In this document: positions 47,784 to 60,061 of the stretch, in pieces | Position numbering within the stretch: the first letter of the stretch is position 1 | Layout of the letters: each line of letters starts with the position of its first letter | Source: Amoebidium appalachense | Lineage: Eukaryota > Ichthyosporea | DNA: 64,000 nt | Assembly (NCBI GenBank): GCA_963693365.1 | Contig: CAVNZM010000007.1 | Span: 10,664,001-10,728,000, forward strand | Direction: 5' to 3' | Translations under genes and position numbers: made by a program | The notes under the pieces: generated by a model | What the model saw: the letters and a program-made list of their open reading frames with translations, nothing else | Database searches by the model: none | Told to the model about the DNA's origin: nothing

Positions 47784-48463
47784 TTCCCTTTCACTCCCCT
47801 CTGCATACGACCACCGACACTCAATGACACTTCTAACCACAGGACCCCAAAAGAGGCACGTCTCTGCAAATTACATATGCTCAGGGCTGCGTCGGCAGCC
47901 CATGCGGCCCGCGCTTTAAAACCCCCCTGAAATTTGGACCGGTAGACGAGGCATACCTGTCATTCCGCGTGAAGTTTTTGCCGGGATTTGATTGGGTGAA
48001 GGGGGGCAAATTACCAGCCACGCTATGTGGGGGTTTATGCCCGACCAAGAACGGCAAACCCACTGGGATGGATGGGTGGGCCAGCACGGTGTCTTGGAGA
48101 CCGGGGGCCCTACCAATCAGCTACGTTTACCATGCCAACCAATCACATCCAAGCCTTGGTGACAATCTTGCGTTTGATTCGCTGTTCCAGGTTGGAAGAA
48201 TGCACCATGTTGTGGTTCGGGTCAAGATGAACACACCGGGTCGACCCGATGGGGTCATCGAGGCATGGCTGGATGGGCGGCCGGCAGCCAATCACAGCCA
48301 CCTGCTGTTCCGAAATCGCAGCGATCTGGGCATCGACACATTTATGTTTTCGTCCTTCTTTGGCGGTTTGAGCCCCCCCTGGGCCCCCCCACGCACCATG
48401 GCTGCAGTGTTTGATGACGTCACAGTGTGTGCACCTGTGCAGGGTCACGTGAGGCCTGCCTGA
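45115..48463 (+). CDS. Membrane-anchored Cys-rich protein with PL14 (alginate lyase-like) domain
   Basis: Exon 45115-45715 encodes a basic N-terminus, a single hydrophobic segment (HVCLAMCVGVCLGLSVHL) typical of a type II anchor, and two related Cys modules (GITHKWCQDKC; NVTNTWCRDLC). The exon 46039-46199 joins in phase. Further exons include about 46447-46505, 46655-46829 (IIMVDFDGHEPNMLYSVAAA), 47544-47731 and 47843-48463 (TGA). The last 206 codons match polysaccharide lyase family 14: KGGKLPATLCGG, STVSWRPGA, a YVYH pair of tyrosines, and FSSFFGGLSPPWAPP. In the family the KGGKLP lysine and the two YxY tyrosines take part in beta-elimination of uronate polymers such as alginate; all are present. 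Joins at 46505 and between 46829 and 47544 are unresolved, and the 47731 donor appears to be GC. The role would be surface or secreted polysaccharide breakdown. Confidence 0.8.
47235..47309. repeat. (CA)n array then poly-A
   Basis: CA run inside a lyase-gene intron followed by CCACCAC and about 30 A (47319-47350). Confidence 0.95.
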
Positions 48464-49617
48464 GGGTTCTGGCATATTCGGTCCCATTCCAGAGTTATAA
48501 CAAATATTGAATGTGCCATATGGCTCTCCCTTGTGTCGAACTCAGTTGTTGGGGTGTGTGTGTGTGTGTGTGCGTGTGTACAAGTTATCTCACTGGCTAT
48601 CGATATGCCCAACCTCGTGTGCGTGTACATGTGTGCACGTGTGTGTGTGTGTGTGTGTGTGTGCGTGTGTGTGTGTGCGAGTCTGTGTGTGTCACGGTGT
48701 GTGTGTGTGTTACATGTGTGTGCGTGTGTGTCTCTATCTCTCTCTCTCTCTTTCTCCCTCTTTTTCCCCCTCTCTCTCTCTTTCTCACACACACACACAC
48801 TCTCTCTCTCCCTCTCTCTGCCCCCCTCTCTCTCTAGATCTTTCGAGCTCGCTCCCGGGCGCTCGCTTCGCTCGCCCCAGCAGGGCTCGCCCCCGTGCGC
48901 GCGCGCGCGCGCGCGCGCGAGAACGGCAATCGTGCTGACGTCATTGACACATTTTCAGTGGGGGGTGCGTGTTGGCTCTCTAAATCTCCCTTGTTGATTG
49001 GCTAAAAGAGCATCAATGGAATACCGCATCCGCGCTCCAACATCCGGATTGACACACGCGTACTGATTGGTTAGGGCAACTTCTTGGCAGGTCCCGACTC
49101 CCACCGGAACCGCTCGGTTCTTTCCCCCCACACCCCCCCTTTTTCCATCAACCCAACCTCACGGTCACGTGACCTCAAACTAAGTGACCGAGGTTGGGAA
49201 TAGGTGTGCGCATGGGTGTGTGGGGGGGTGGGTGTGCGCGTGCATGTGTAGGTGTAGGTTTGTGCCTGCGTGAGCGTGTGTGTGTGTGAACGTGCGCGTG
49301 TATGTGTGTACGCACGTGTTTGTGCTTGCTACCACAGTAGCATGACACTATGTCCTGATTTACGGTTGCACATTGTACTTGAACGTAAAGAAAGGAAAGG
49401 ACTATGAGAGATGTGGTGGAAACGTGCCAAGGGTGGATAAGAGGGAAGGAAAAGGGGGGGGGGGAGGGGGGGGGGGGGGGGTTAACCCGGATAGTTGCAT
49501 GAATGCTGGATGACACTTAGTATTGGAACAGTCATTTTTCAAAAGCTGTATGAACATTTGCAGTATCATCACTAAGGGTGACACATTCATCGTGTGTGCT
49601 GGCCACACACAAACATC

Positions 49618-49651
<34 letters not shown>

Positions 49652-49991
49652 CCAATAAAATATAGGTTGGTGACCACAGAAAAACGGCCACAGGCAACGG
49701 TAGCAGCTAAACCAGGAGATGAAAATGTGTGCATGCCAAGCATTTTCAAGCCATGTATGTGCAAGTAAAGATACTATGTTTATATATGGGTCTAAGCCAC
49801 CATAACCACATAGAATTCAATGTGCACATTCCCTACATGGTAACTTGGATACAGATGCATTAATGTGTATCACAGAAAACCGATAATCGATCTATCCGAT
49901 AGCGTGTCTCATCATCACGTAAACCTATCCGACCCTGCAACTTTGCCAAATTTCACGAATACTATATTCAATAATTCAAATAGATACCACA
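48464..49991. other. Spacer between convergent genes
   Basis: Interrupted GT tracts (48554-48735), a CT-rich stretch (48732-48835), a perfect (GC)n run at 48897-48919 and an A run at 49620-49650. No exon recognised. It separates the 3' ends of the lyase gene and MECR. Confidence 0.5.
48897..48919. repeat. (GC)11 run
   Basis: Alternating GC, the strongest Z-DNA-type sequence in the window, just downstream of a CT-rich tract. Confidence 0.95.
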
Positions 49992-50233
49992 TCACGGCTC
50001 AGCGAACTTTAGCACCTGCTTAGCGCCCTTATTTCCCTCCCTGTTTGCCGCCAATGCAGTCATGAACTGGTCGTATTTGTGGAACTGGAACCAATTCTGC
50101 AGCCGGCCCTGTCGCACCATGCCTGCACACCCATTATGTCAGCTCGGCACTTCTTACACCCCGTTCTCCCGCCCGGCCCCCCTCTCCCCCCACCACCACA
50201 ACACACGTACACACACACACACACACGCACGAG

Positions 50234-50291
<58 letters not shown>

Positions 50292-50789
50292 CCACCCCCT
50301 TCCCCCAGGGACCTAGCGAGCACCAAACCATGGCGAGCAAGTCCAATCTCACAGTGACAAAAAGAGGACTGCAGCCGATGCCTCATCTTGTAAACTACAA
50401 GAGAAAGCTTACCCCCCCCCCCCCCCCCGTCCAAACAACAAACCACGGGGACTGCTGGGGAAAGAATATTTGGATGTGGGGCTAGGGGTGTGTGTGTGCG
50501 GGTGTGTGTGCATGTGTGCCTGTGTGTGTGCGTGAGTGTGCATGTCCGCAGTGCTTGTGTGTGTGCGTGTGTGTTGGTGAGCGGTCAAAGCGACGGATGT
50601 GGTAGGCAAACAGGCACATACCAGCCAGGTCGTTAATCATAACCTGCCTCTCCTCTCTGCTATGCACCTGGTACCATCTGCTCATCCAGAACCCGACTAT
50701 GTGCACGTCACTGAAGATCAGAGAGGATGTGGGTACAATCACAGGTTCACGGCCCATCCCTCCATATGTCACCATGGTGCCTCCCTGGC

Positions 50790-50820
<31 letters not shown>

Positions 50821-51598
50821 ACTCGTGTATGTATGTATGTGTGGGTGGGTGCGTGGGTGCGTCTGGGTGTAGGTGCGCACGTGTCTGTGTGTGTGTGTAT
50901 GTGATCGTGCACTACGGGGAATGTGTGTGTGTGGTCGTGCACTACGGTGTATGTGTGTGTGTGGTCGTGCACTGCGTGTTTGACCACGTATGGTTGTGCC
51001 CACAAGTGCATGTGCATGCGCGTGTGCGCGTGTGGATGACTGTGTTGGTACGTGTGTGTGCATTTGGGGGGAAGAAGGGTTTAGAATGCAGACACGGTAG
51101 GAGGTTACCTATGCATGGCTAATCAAATTAGTAACCCAAAATATAGAATACCCAAGGGCGGGGAGCGGACGGGAGAGGGGCTGGGTGGGTGGGGGTGGGG
51201 TGGGGTTGGGTGGGGAGGGGGGATCCATTGAGGGTGAAGGTGAGCAACAAAAGAGGAGCACCGTGAGAGCAGCAGCATAGTAAATACTTGCGGCATGCAC
51301 GCTTCTGGCCCTGAGAATCCCTCTAATGTTGCTTGCGCTCACTTATGGCCGTTTCATTTACTCTTAACCCCCACTGGGAACAGACCTCCCACGCCCAACG
51401 GAGATAAGAGGGCAATGAAAGGGTGCATGTGTGAATGTTACGGGGGGGAAGGGGGGGGGGGGGGGGGGGGGGATGGGAGAGGAGGGGGCCAACCTTAGAT
51501 TTCTGAGAATGTTTGTGCTGCTCTTGCCCCCCACACAGTTAAAGCCAAGCTTGGGCTTGTTCTTGCCCAGGCTGGCAACTGTGTGTGTGTGTACGCGT

Positions 51599-51655
<57 letters not shown>

Positions 51656-51708
51656 GTGTGTGTATGTTTCGTGTGTGTGTGTGTGTAAGTGCGTGTGTGC
51701 GCGCGCGG

Positions 51709-51746
<38 letters not shown>

Positions 51747-51831
51747 GTGTGCGCGCGTATGCGTGCGCGCACCAGTGTGCATGTGTGCCAGTGTGTGAGT
51801 GAGTTAGCATGAGTGTCAATCTGCCCATATC

Positions 51832-51885
<54 letters not shown>

Positions 51886-52527
51886 CCCGTCAAGGCTTCT
51901 GCCTCCTTCAATGTTCCGCACTCACCCCACCATCCCCATATCCTCTCCCCTTGACCCATTCATAGACCACAAACATCCCACAATACCATCATCTCAGCAC
52001 TATCAAACCACACGCATATTTCTATATGCTTCCATCTTGTCTCCCTCCCCCCTCCCTCCCCCCCCCCACCCACCACACACACACACACACGGACAGTATG
52101 TACCCAGCTTCCTCATTTCAGCCGACCGTGCAAAGTCCTCCGACACCACATGTGTGGCTCCCAACCCCTTCAGCCGCCCCTCCGCCTCCCCAAAGTTGGG
52201 CCTGGGGGTGTCATGTGGTCAGTGGCCAATTGCGGGGAGGGGAGGGGGGGTAAGGAGTGGGGGGGGGGGGGGGGGGGGGGTTAGAGAACGATATACATCG
52301 GTACACAAATGAAGAACTGCAAAGGAGTCCACCGTGAAAAGCCTTTTTTTTTTTTTGGGGGGGGGGGGGGGAGGGGATGGGGGGAGGGGGGGGAGGGGAG
52401 GGGGGGAGGGGGGGGGGGGAGACTAAGTAAGCGACTGGAGAGGTCGTGTGAATGCTTGTGTGAGTAGGTGAGAGTGAGAAAGGAAATAAGAGTGGCTATA
52501 ATGCCGGGAAGAGGGAATAAGATTGAG

Positions 52528-52569
<42 letters not shown>

Positions 52570-53324
52570 TGTGTGTGTGCGCGCGAGCCTGGGGTTGTCT
52601 TTTGTGTATGTGTGATCGTTTCTGGGCGTGCGTGCACATAGGCAACAGGCGCCATGTGCAGGTGTGTGCATGTGTGGATGTTTTATGTATACATGTGTGC
52701 ATTGTTGTGCTTGCATGTTGGTGTGTGTACATGCTTACTCACACATGCACACATCTTGCTTCTGTGGCTCTATGCTGTGCATGCGCATACCTATCCCGGA
52801 TCACGTTGATTGTATTTACGCCCATTGCTGCTGCCAGCTGGATCACAGCCAACCCCACAGCAGACGTGGCCCCATTTTGCAGCACATAGTCCCCTGGGAG
52901 AGGAGGGTTTTACTGCCATGCAGAAATTTGAAAAGAGACCACGTGTGATCAACCTTCGCAAGATCAAAGACGTTTGTACAGCAGAAAACGAAGGGGAGGT
53001 GGGGGGGGGGGGGCAACACCCATCACAAGCCAGATAACAAAAGTAGAGTGCACCGACAACAGAAACGCTATATAAGCAATGCACACAGTTCGAGATGCCA
53101 CAAATAAAGAGGAGTGGGCGAAAGAAGGGGGGGGGGGGGGGGAAGGGGGGGGGGGGGGGGGGGGGGAAGGGGAGGGGGGATATGTTGGGCTCTGGTTTCT
53201 ATTCAAGAAGCAAGGTGGTTGCCAAATCCTGAGCCGATGCCCACCTTGTTTGAGCGGCACAAAGTCACGCAGCATGCGATAGGCAGTGCCTGGGTTGACC
53301 GTCAACGACCCTGCATACTCAGCC

Positions 53325-53374
<50 letters not shown>

Positions 53375-53886
53375 GGTCAGCCAGGCACGCACACATATAC
53401 ACACACGTGCACACATACACAAGCACACACCCGTGCACGGACACAGGCACATGCTTAAAACGTAGTGCAGGGCAGGGACAGGGGCAAGACGAGCACATGT
53501 ACTCTTTGTTCTTTTCCCACCTTCCTGGTTGTATCCGCCTCCCCCCACCACAACACCTACACACATTCCAACACGCCCACCTACCTAACCTTCACCATAC
53601 TCGGTAAGTTTGTTCCACACGTCCAGCAACAGAAAAGCTGCTTCCTAACTCGCTTTAAAACCATGTTGTTTGACTTTCCGACAAACATGCGTCGCTTTGT
53701 ATGTGCTTCTCGTGTGTCTATTGCAAGCAGTTGGTTGGTTGGTTTCTGTAGACAAGGGTTGGGGGGAGGGAGGGGGAGGGGGGGGGGTGGGGGAGAGATC
53801 CATACAGGAATATCATTTGGCACTTTGATCAACTCTGCAGCCGGGCAGACCGCATGTGTGCGCCACATGCCTGGGTGTGGGTGCGT

Positions 53887-53968
<82 letters not shown>

Positions 53969-54455
53969 CGTAGGGGTGGGTGTGCATGTGCATGTGGGTG
54001 CGGGTGTCCGTGTGTATGTGCTTGTGGGTTTGCGTTTGGGTGTTGGTGTGAATACACATGTCTTGTTGTGTACGTGAGCTTGTGCCTTCTCTGCAAAAAG
54101 TGTCTCCCTCTGATGCGGCTAGTGATCTCTTATGATGATGGCTACACGAGCAGTGAACATGTTCCCTTGCATTCTACCAAAATGTTGGAAAGTCTATCCA
54201 ACTGTGCGATTCCCCAATAGCAAATGCAACCAAGAGGCCAACCATGAACTGATATATTGAGAGACAGAACAAACCGCGAAAGCAAACATGACTAGAGCTC
54301 CATATTCATGGAGGACCCCGCGGGGAAGCAAGAAGGGAGCCGGGGAGGGGCGGGCGGGGGGGGGAAATGAGAGCAGACGGAAGGACGGAGAAGGTGAGAA
54401 GGGGAGAGAAGAGGTGGGGTGGGTGTGGGTGTGGGGGAGGGGGGGGGGGATATGT

Positions 54456-54486
<31 letters not shown>

Positions 54487-54502
54487 GGGGGGGGGGATAT
54501 GT

Positions 54503-54533
<31 letters not shown>

Positions 54534-54684
54534 GGATATGTGTGTGTGTGTGTGGGGGGGGGGGGGGTTGCTGACCATAGCCTGCACTGCAGGGAATGAC
54601 CCAGTCTCCCGGGGCAAAATCCTTGACTGCTTCCCCAACCTGCAGCACACGAGCAACACCTGTGTGTGTGTGTGTGTGTGTGTG

Positions 54685-54776
<92 letters not shown>

Positions 54777-55623
54777 TTTGTTTAAGCGTGTGTGTGAGTA
54801 CGTGCCCTAATCATTTCCCATGATTCTTGCGTGTGCATACACGTTAACCTATGCTTAAGCTATGCTTGTAAATGCGAAACCTCAATGATTGTGTCCATAT
54901 GGGACCGTACCTGTGTGGCCATGTGCCTTGTTGTTGAAGACGAATTATGTTTGCCTTGTTTGTGTACAGACGGCAAGCCACAAAACAATTCCACGCAACC
55001 AAAACTAGGTTACCACCCCCCTCCTTCTGCCCATCCACCTCCTTCCCATCCACAGTTCCTCTCATGCAGTCCATGTGTATTCCTTGCCTGCCCTGTCCCT
55101 TACTTCCTTATCTCTGCCCCCCCCCCCCCCCCCCCCCCCGTGCCCCCTTCTTCCCCCCCCCCCCCCCTCCCATGCCTCACTCAACCCCCTACTTGCCTCC
55201 TGCCCCCCCTCCCCCCCCCCCCCCCCCCCAAAAAAAAAAAAAGAAAGAAAAAAACCCTCTTCTGTGCACGCCTGATACACATACACACAAACCCACTCAA
55301 CATGCATCCACACTGCCCTTGGCCACAAACACACAGCAATCCACTCACCCTCGTTTCCACCCACGGCCGGCAGGGGGGGTTTTATCGGATAGACCCCTGC
55401 AGACCCCACCGTTAGCACCAACCCTGCTGCATGTTTCTAGGCACAGGATTCACTATGTTATCCTCCCTTCTATTCGCCCCTTTCCGTCTATTCAACCCCC
55501 CTACCCTTTCACCGGAACAGTCCGCAAGACGAGGAAGATGAAGGCCTAGGCAGGCTGGTAGAATATGGGGGAGGAGGGGGTGGGGGGATCCACATGCAAA
55601 GAGCACTACTTGTATATGGATCC

Positions 55624-55671
<48 letters not shown>

Positions 55672-56351
55672 GGAGGGGGGGATTCCAGATTTGGCAAGCC
55701 CATGCCACGGTGATTATCTGGGACAGCCAGGGAGGGTCTGCATGTGTTAGGCGAAAAAAAAAAGGGAGTTTGTTCTGAACGTAAGGAGTGGAGAAGAACA
55801 CCGGAGGAAGGCGGTGGCATGAGGAAATGAGTGGGGGATATGAACTTGGGGAGGTAGAAAGGGCAGGGGAATGGAAACAAGGGGGAGGGGGGGGGGAGGG
55901 GGGGAGGAATATGAGGGGAAAGGAGGATTGGGGAGGGGGGGGGGGAGGGGGGGGGATGTAGGCACGTGCCTTCGATCATGTTGATGTCTGCGGGGTTGAT
56001 GGGTGAGTAGATGGTCTCCAGAACCACGTCATGCGCACTCATGGGGGGTAGCTCCACCTCCTCCATGCTGCAGTGTGTGTGTGTGTTTGTGTGTGTGTGT
56101 GGGGGGGGGGGGGGGGGGGGGAGGGGGGGGGGGCTTGAGTAAATGTGTATTTGTATGTGTGGGAGGGAGGGCGGGTGGGGGGGGGGGGGGGGGGACATGA
56201 AGGGTATGCAGGTGAGCAACAAGGAAAACCAATGGGTGGGAAGTGTGATGTGGCTATGGGGGGAATGGAATGGGATGGTATGTAGGAGAATGAAGATGTG
56301 GGGTGAGTGGTCACCGTAAAGCCCATAGGCCCAGTAATGATGGTGGTGGTA

Positions 56352-56382
<31 letters not shown>

Positions 56383-57514
56383 CCTAGATTTTAAAAAACA
56401 TAAAAAACGAGGAAGGGTACAGGGAAAGAGTAGAACATACACAAAGGGGTGGATGGTTGGCAAGTACTGGCTCTATTTTCGTACACACACACGGGGCACA
56501 CACAACATGTGGTTGAATGGGTGGGTGGGTGGGTGGCTTGTGTGTGCACGCACGTGTTCGTGTGCCTGTGTCGGCACTCACTTACTAATATGTGTAGCTG
56601 TATGTGTGCGTGTCTGTGCGTGTGCATGTGTGTGTGTGTGTGCTTGTGCATGTGCTTGCGAGCGAGCATGTGTCCATTCTTTTTTCACAAGGGTGTATGT
56701 GTGTGTTGTGTCTGCGCATACCTAAGCACGTTTTCTGGCTGCCCATGTTCCTTGTAGACAATCTGCTTTGCCGTCCGTGGCACAGCAGTGGCCAGCCCTC
56801 TCAAGCCGGCACGAAGAAACCCAACTACACCTCCCTGTCAGAACGCTTCATGTGGGCAGCGGGTGTGTGGGGTCGGGTGAAGGTGGTGGCAGGATGGAGG
56901 ACGGAAGGTGGGGGGGGGAAAGGGGAGGGGGGAGGGGGAGCTCTCCCAGCAAAGACGTCCTACATACTTACTGGTATGCAAGGTTGGGAATGTGTAATAT
57001 GGCAGTGCATGTGTGCGTGCTCGTAGCAGGAGTATTGGCAGGGTACAGCAGTCGCTGTGCAGCTTTGTGACTTCGCATTCTTCCCATGTTGCCCAGCTAG
57101 AAAAGCGACTAGAGACGCGTCGTTCCGTCTTTTTGGCCCTCTTCCCCCCCCCCCCCCCCCCCCCCCCCTTCTCCCATCCCCCCCCCCCCCCCCTCCCCGT
57201 CCTCCGCTCCCCTCCACACCTACACACACACACCCACACACACACCCACACAAACACACACACCCCCTTTCCTTTGCCCTTCCGCTTACTCGAGAACACT
57301 CGGATCTTTCGCACACACATGCACACACATGGGAAGTACATATACACACACCTTCCCACTCCCTCCCCTCCCTCCGTCCCTCAAAAAAGCAAAACCCAAA
57401 CCGGAAAAGACGCAACCCTGCCCCGTGTCCTGCTTGTTTGCCCTCCATCCTGCATGCCAACCCTCACTCGCACAACCCACCTGCCGGTAGCAGCGCAGTC
57501 CTACAGAGGGCCAT
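49992..57514 (-). CDS. MECR: Mitochondrial trans-2-enoyl-CoA/ACP reductase
   Basis: Twelve exons, all phases consistent, total 1095 bases (364 residues): 57514-57481, 56824-56722, 56067-55970, 55396-55349, 54659-54576, 53870-53806, 53323-53245, 52893-52791, 52201-52104, 51578-51494, 50788-50622 and 50122-49992 (TGA). The enzyme does the last, NADPH-dependent reduction of each mitochondrial fatty acid synthesis cycle, feeding lipoic acid synthesis. The first 35 residues ([11 protein letters not shown], then [15 protein letters not shown]) are Arg-rich without acids, as in a mitochondrial presequence. Family landmarks: [14 protein letters not shown] followed by the catalytic-type tyrosine in [29 protein letters not shown], the cofactor-binding [20 protein letters not shown] and [10 protein letters not shown]. 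Human MECR is 373 residues, so this is full length. The intron after 55970 has a GC donor (AAG|GCACGT) forced by the phase. Confidence 0.96.
53890..53965. repeat. (GT)38 microsatellite
   Basis: In a MECR intron, 20 bases upstream (on the coding strand) of the CACCCAG acceptor at 53871. Confidence 0.95.
54683..54771. repeat. (GT)44 feeding a MECR acceptor
   Basis: On the coding strand this is (CA)n leading into the CACACAG acceptor of the exon that starts at 54659. Confidence 0.95.
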
Positions 57515-58163
57515 GGTGTCCTTTTATGACACAAGAATTACTGCGTGTGGGTGTAAAATGGTGGCACGTAGAAGGCTCTGTTTTGCTCATGCCTTGTAAC
57601 ACGGTTGCTGCGTCAGTTAACGTTTGGGGACTCTTTTTTTTTTTTCTGCCGCAGGATCTTCGGCGCCTTGCCAGAAAAAAATGCACTTGCCATATTTGGC
57701 TCCAACTCTACCATACATGGCAAATATGTGCCTTTATTTGGCAACTCCGCATTTCTGCGCACTCCAGCCCGACTCTACCGGTCTCAGTGGCTACAGTACG
57801 ACAGGCTCACTGGAACACTCGGAAAAATGACAGGTGTTAAACAGAGGCCTATCATATGATACTTCTGGTCAGGCGCGGGCACATGTCAGAACTTTGGCGA
57901 GAGGTGACCAGCTGATGAACCTTCACATGTGGTTTTTGTACATGTAAAAGGCAAAGGTAAAAGTCAAAGATAGTATATATAGGCACATTTTTACCAAAGC
58001 AAGTGTTTACCCATATTGCCAGATTACTGTTAGAGTCCATCATATGTGCACAACTTTTATGTATGAGACATAACACCTACACGCAGTGAGATCGTGTCCA
58101 TTTTTGACATAAGCACGTACACGGCAGCAGCTCCCCTCCCCTTTCCCGGCCCTCCTTCCCCCC

Positions 58164-58220
<57 letters not shown>

Positions 58221-58412
58221 ACACATGCACACACACATCCTCCCCCCCAACAATATCTTGGTTCACAGCAAACAAAATATATCTTGTTTCATACCATCCT
58301 TTTTATTCGTTTGGGTGCCGGCCCCACAAGAACCCTTTTTTTCTCTCCCCAACAACCCCATTTTTTTCTCCTCTCTTCATTCAAGCAAGCCTTCGCTCCC
58401 TACCACCTCAGA
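57515..58412. other. Upstream region of MECR with one plus-strand exon candidate
   Basis: Divergent spacer between MECR (minus) and the unknown plus-strand gene. The stretch 57655-57833 follows TTTCTGCCGCAG and ends ATGACAG|GTGTTA; its open frame reads IFGALPEKNALAIFGSNSTI and is not low-complexity, so it may be a real exon. It does not join in phase to the 58413 frame. A C run lies at about 58167-58206. Confidence 0.4.
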
Positions 58413-59351
58413 ATGGAGGGAGCAGGAGGGAGCGAGGCAGTGGGAGCAGGGCTAGTGGTGTTCAGCCAGGCAGCAGACGCCCTGCACCTTAAAGGATACC
58501 TGACAAAGCGCGAGGCCGAAGCCTTAAAGGCAACATCCTCGGGCCTGGGCATGGCACTGGCCGTGGCTGCAATGAGCGCATCTAGTGGTGCCCTGCCATT
58601 GGCTGCCGCAGTTTTAGTGTTTTTAAAATCACTGTTTGATTTTATGGACGCTGTTGCACATCCTGGGGTGGAGCATTTGGCCACGTTGGAAAAGAAACTT
58701 TTGTGGGTGGACCCATCAGAGGAATTATTGGAGTTTGCCCTTGCCGCATCTGTGAGCGAGTTACCGGGGTGGGAGTTGGTTGAGTTAGTACCTATGGTGT
58801 ACCACGAGACGGGGTTACTGAAGGCGATTGGGTTGGGAACGAGTGTGAAGGCTGCACAGAAAAGAGAAATGTGCGGGTTTATGGACGAGATTGGGTGTTA
58901 TCGACCCTTCTACATGCACCGCACAACAGACAAAACATACAACTTTGCCAATGGGTTCGACCCTATGTTCAGCCAATCCGATGTGCCTATTCCAATGCTT
59001 GCGGTGATGAGAGATGAAAGAACAGTGTGTGTGCGCAGGGTGCGTGCCGACAGTTTGGACTGGGCGGCTGATCTCTCTGTGTGCGCAGACCATGCCATGC
59101 AGGAGCCTGAAAAGAGACGCAAGGGGTTGCTCTTGGAACGAGGTGCACGGCAGGACCAATGGAAGGGGGGCCCTGCTTTCCTTTTTTGGGCACCGCCAGT
59201 GTTCTACCGTGGGCCGGTGGTGAATGGTGTGCCCAGGCCAACAGGGCACCTTGTGGTGACTGTGCGTGATATGAAGGAGGTCGAGGATATTGGGGAGAGG
59301 AATCCGAACGATGTGCTGGTGGTGCTGTGTGGGCCAACATGTGTGGAGTAG
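58413..59351 (+). CDS. Unrecognised 312-residue protein
   Basis: A single uninterrupted frame from ATG 58413 to TAG 59351, free of low-complexity sequence, with balanced codon use like the other real genes. The ATG sits two bases after CCTCAG that ends a pyrimidine-rich stretch, so it may be the start of a second exon after an untranslated first exon. Residues about 45-80 are alanine-rich and hydrophobic (GMALAVAAMSASSGALPLAA, VLVFLKSLFDFM), perhaps one or two membrane or buried helices. The rest is globular-looking (EIGCYRPFYMHRTTDKTYNF, PAFLFWAPPVFYRGP). I do not recognise the family. Position suggests divergent transcription from MECR. Confidence 0.75.
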   Translation: MEGAGGSEAVGAGLVVFSQAADALHLKGYLTKREAEALKATSSGLGMALAVAAMSASSGALPLAAAVLVFLKSLFDFMDAVAHPGVEHLATLEKKLLWVDPSEELLEFALAASVSELPGWELVELVPMVYHETGLLKAIGLGTSVKAAQKREMCGFMDEIGCYRPFYMHRTTDKTYNFANGFDPMFSQSDVPIPMLAVMRDERTVCVRRVRADSLDWAADLSVCADHAMQEPEKRRKGLLLERGARQDQWKGGPAFLFWAPPVFYRGPVVNGVPRPTGHLVVTVRDMKEVEDIGERNPNDVLVVLCGPTCVE

Positions 59352-59390
59352 TTTATTACGCAGTTCCCTTCCCAAGTTCCTGTCTTTCTT

Positions 59391-59506
59391 GTTTACTGCG
59401 GTAAATTGTGTGATTTTGGCGCAGACTATAGTATCCTCTTTTCATCCTGTTTACTGCGGTAAATTGTGTGATTTTGGCGTAGACTATAGTATCCTCGTTT
59501 CAAATA
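59391..59506. repeat. 58-bp tandem duplication 3' of the orphan gene
   Basis: GTTTACTGCGGTAAATTGTG... starts at 59391 and again at 59449; only a few bases differ (GGCGCAG versus GGCGTAG, TCTTTTCATCC versus TCGTTTCA). It would lie in the 3' untranslated region. Confidence 0.92.
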
Positions 59507-59708
59507 TGCTTTCTGCGCTTGGATAAGTGTAGGCGATGTGACTCTACTAATATAGGGAGATGCCGGGGGGGGGGGGGGGGGGGGGGGATGAGGGGGAGAA
59601 GCTGGCTTTGCTTGTTTTTTTTCTTTTCTCAGTGTCTTCTTTTTTTTTTTTGGGGGGGGGGGGGGGGGTTCTTTTCTCAGTGTCTTCTTTTTTTTGGGGG
59701 GTGGGGGG
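59507..59708. other. T-run/G-run blocks forming the copia target
   Basis: G run 59564-59587, then two copies of TTCTTTTCTCAGTGTCTTC followed by T runs and G runs (59617-59668, 59669-59700). The copia 5' LTR starts within the final GTGGGGGG. Confidence 0.8.
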
Positions 59709-60013
59709 TGTCGAACAGGATAGCCATCCGGTATGCCCTGCGTTAGCGTAGCACTAGTGATCGGGAATATTCGAGATATTCGGGATAAACTGGTGGATAG
59801 GTTCACGATAGATCAGGATAGATCTAGAAGAGTCTAGAAGATTCTATTGGAGTGCTTTGATTGGTAGCGACTAGATCCATAGCGGCGGGTAGACCAATCG
59901 GGAATAGTATGTAACATTCCAGTGAGCCAGACCACAAGTATATAAAGGTCCCGGCGGGCCAGTCAATGCAAGTCAGCAAATAATAAAGTCTCACAGAGAA
60001 ACCTCTAAGTTAC
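59709..60013 (+). repeat. Copia 5' LTR
   Basis: 305 bases starting TGTCGAACAGG. TATA-like TATATAAAG near 59939 and AATAAAG near 59982. Confidence 0.95.
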
Positions 60014-60027
60014 GGTTATGGGCCCAG
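60014..60027 (+). other. Copia primer-binding site
   Basis: GGTTATGGGCCCAG immediately after the LTR, complementary to the anticodon stem-loop of initiator tRNA-Met and not to its 3' end: half-tRNA priming as in Drosophila copia. The same 14 bases follow the LTRs of the TRIM array at 15084. Confidence 0.85.
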
Positions 60028-60061
60028 TACAACGCTACGATCAAGCGACTGTTGAGACAAG

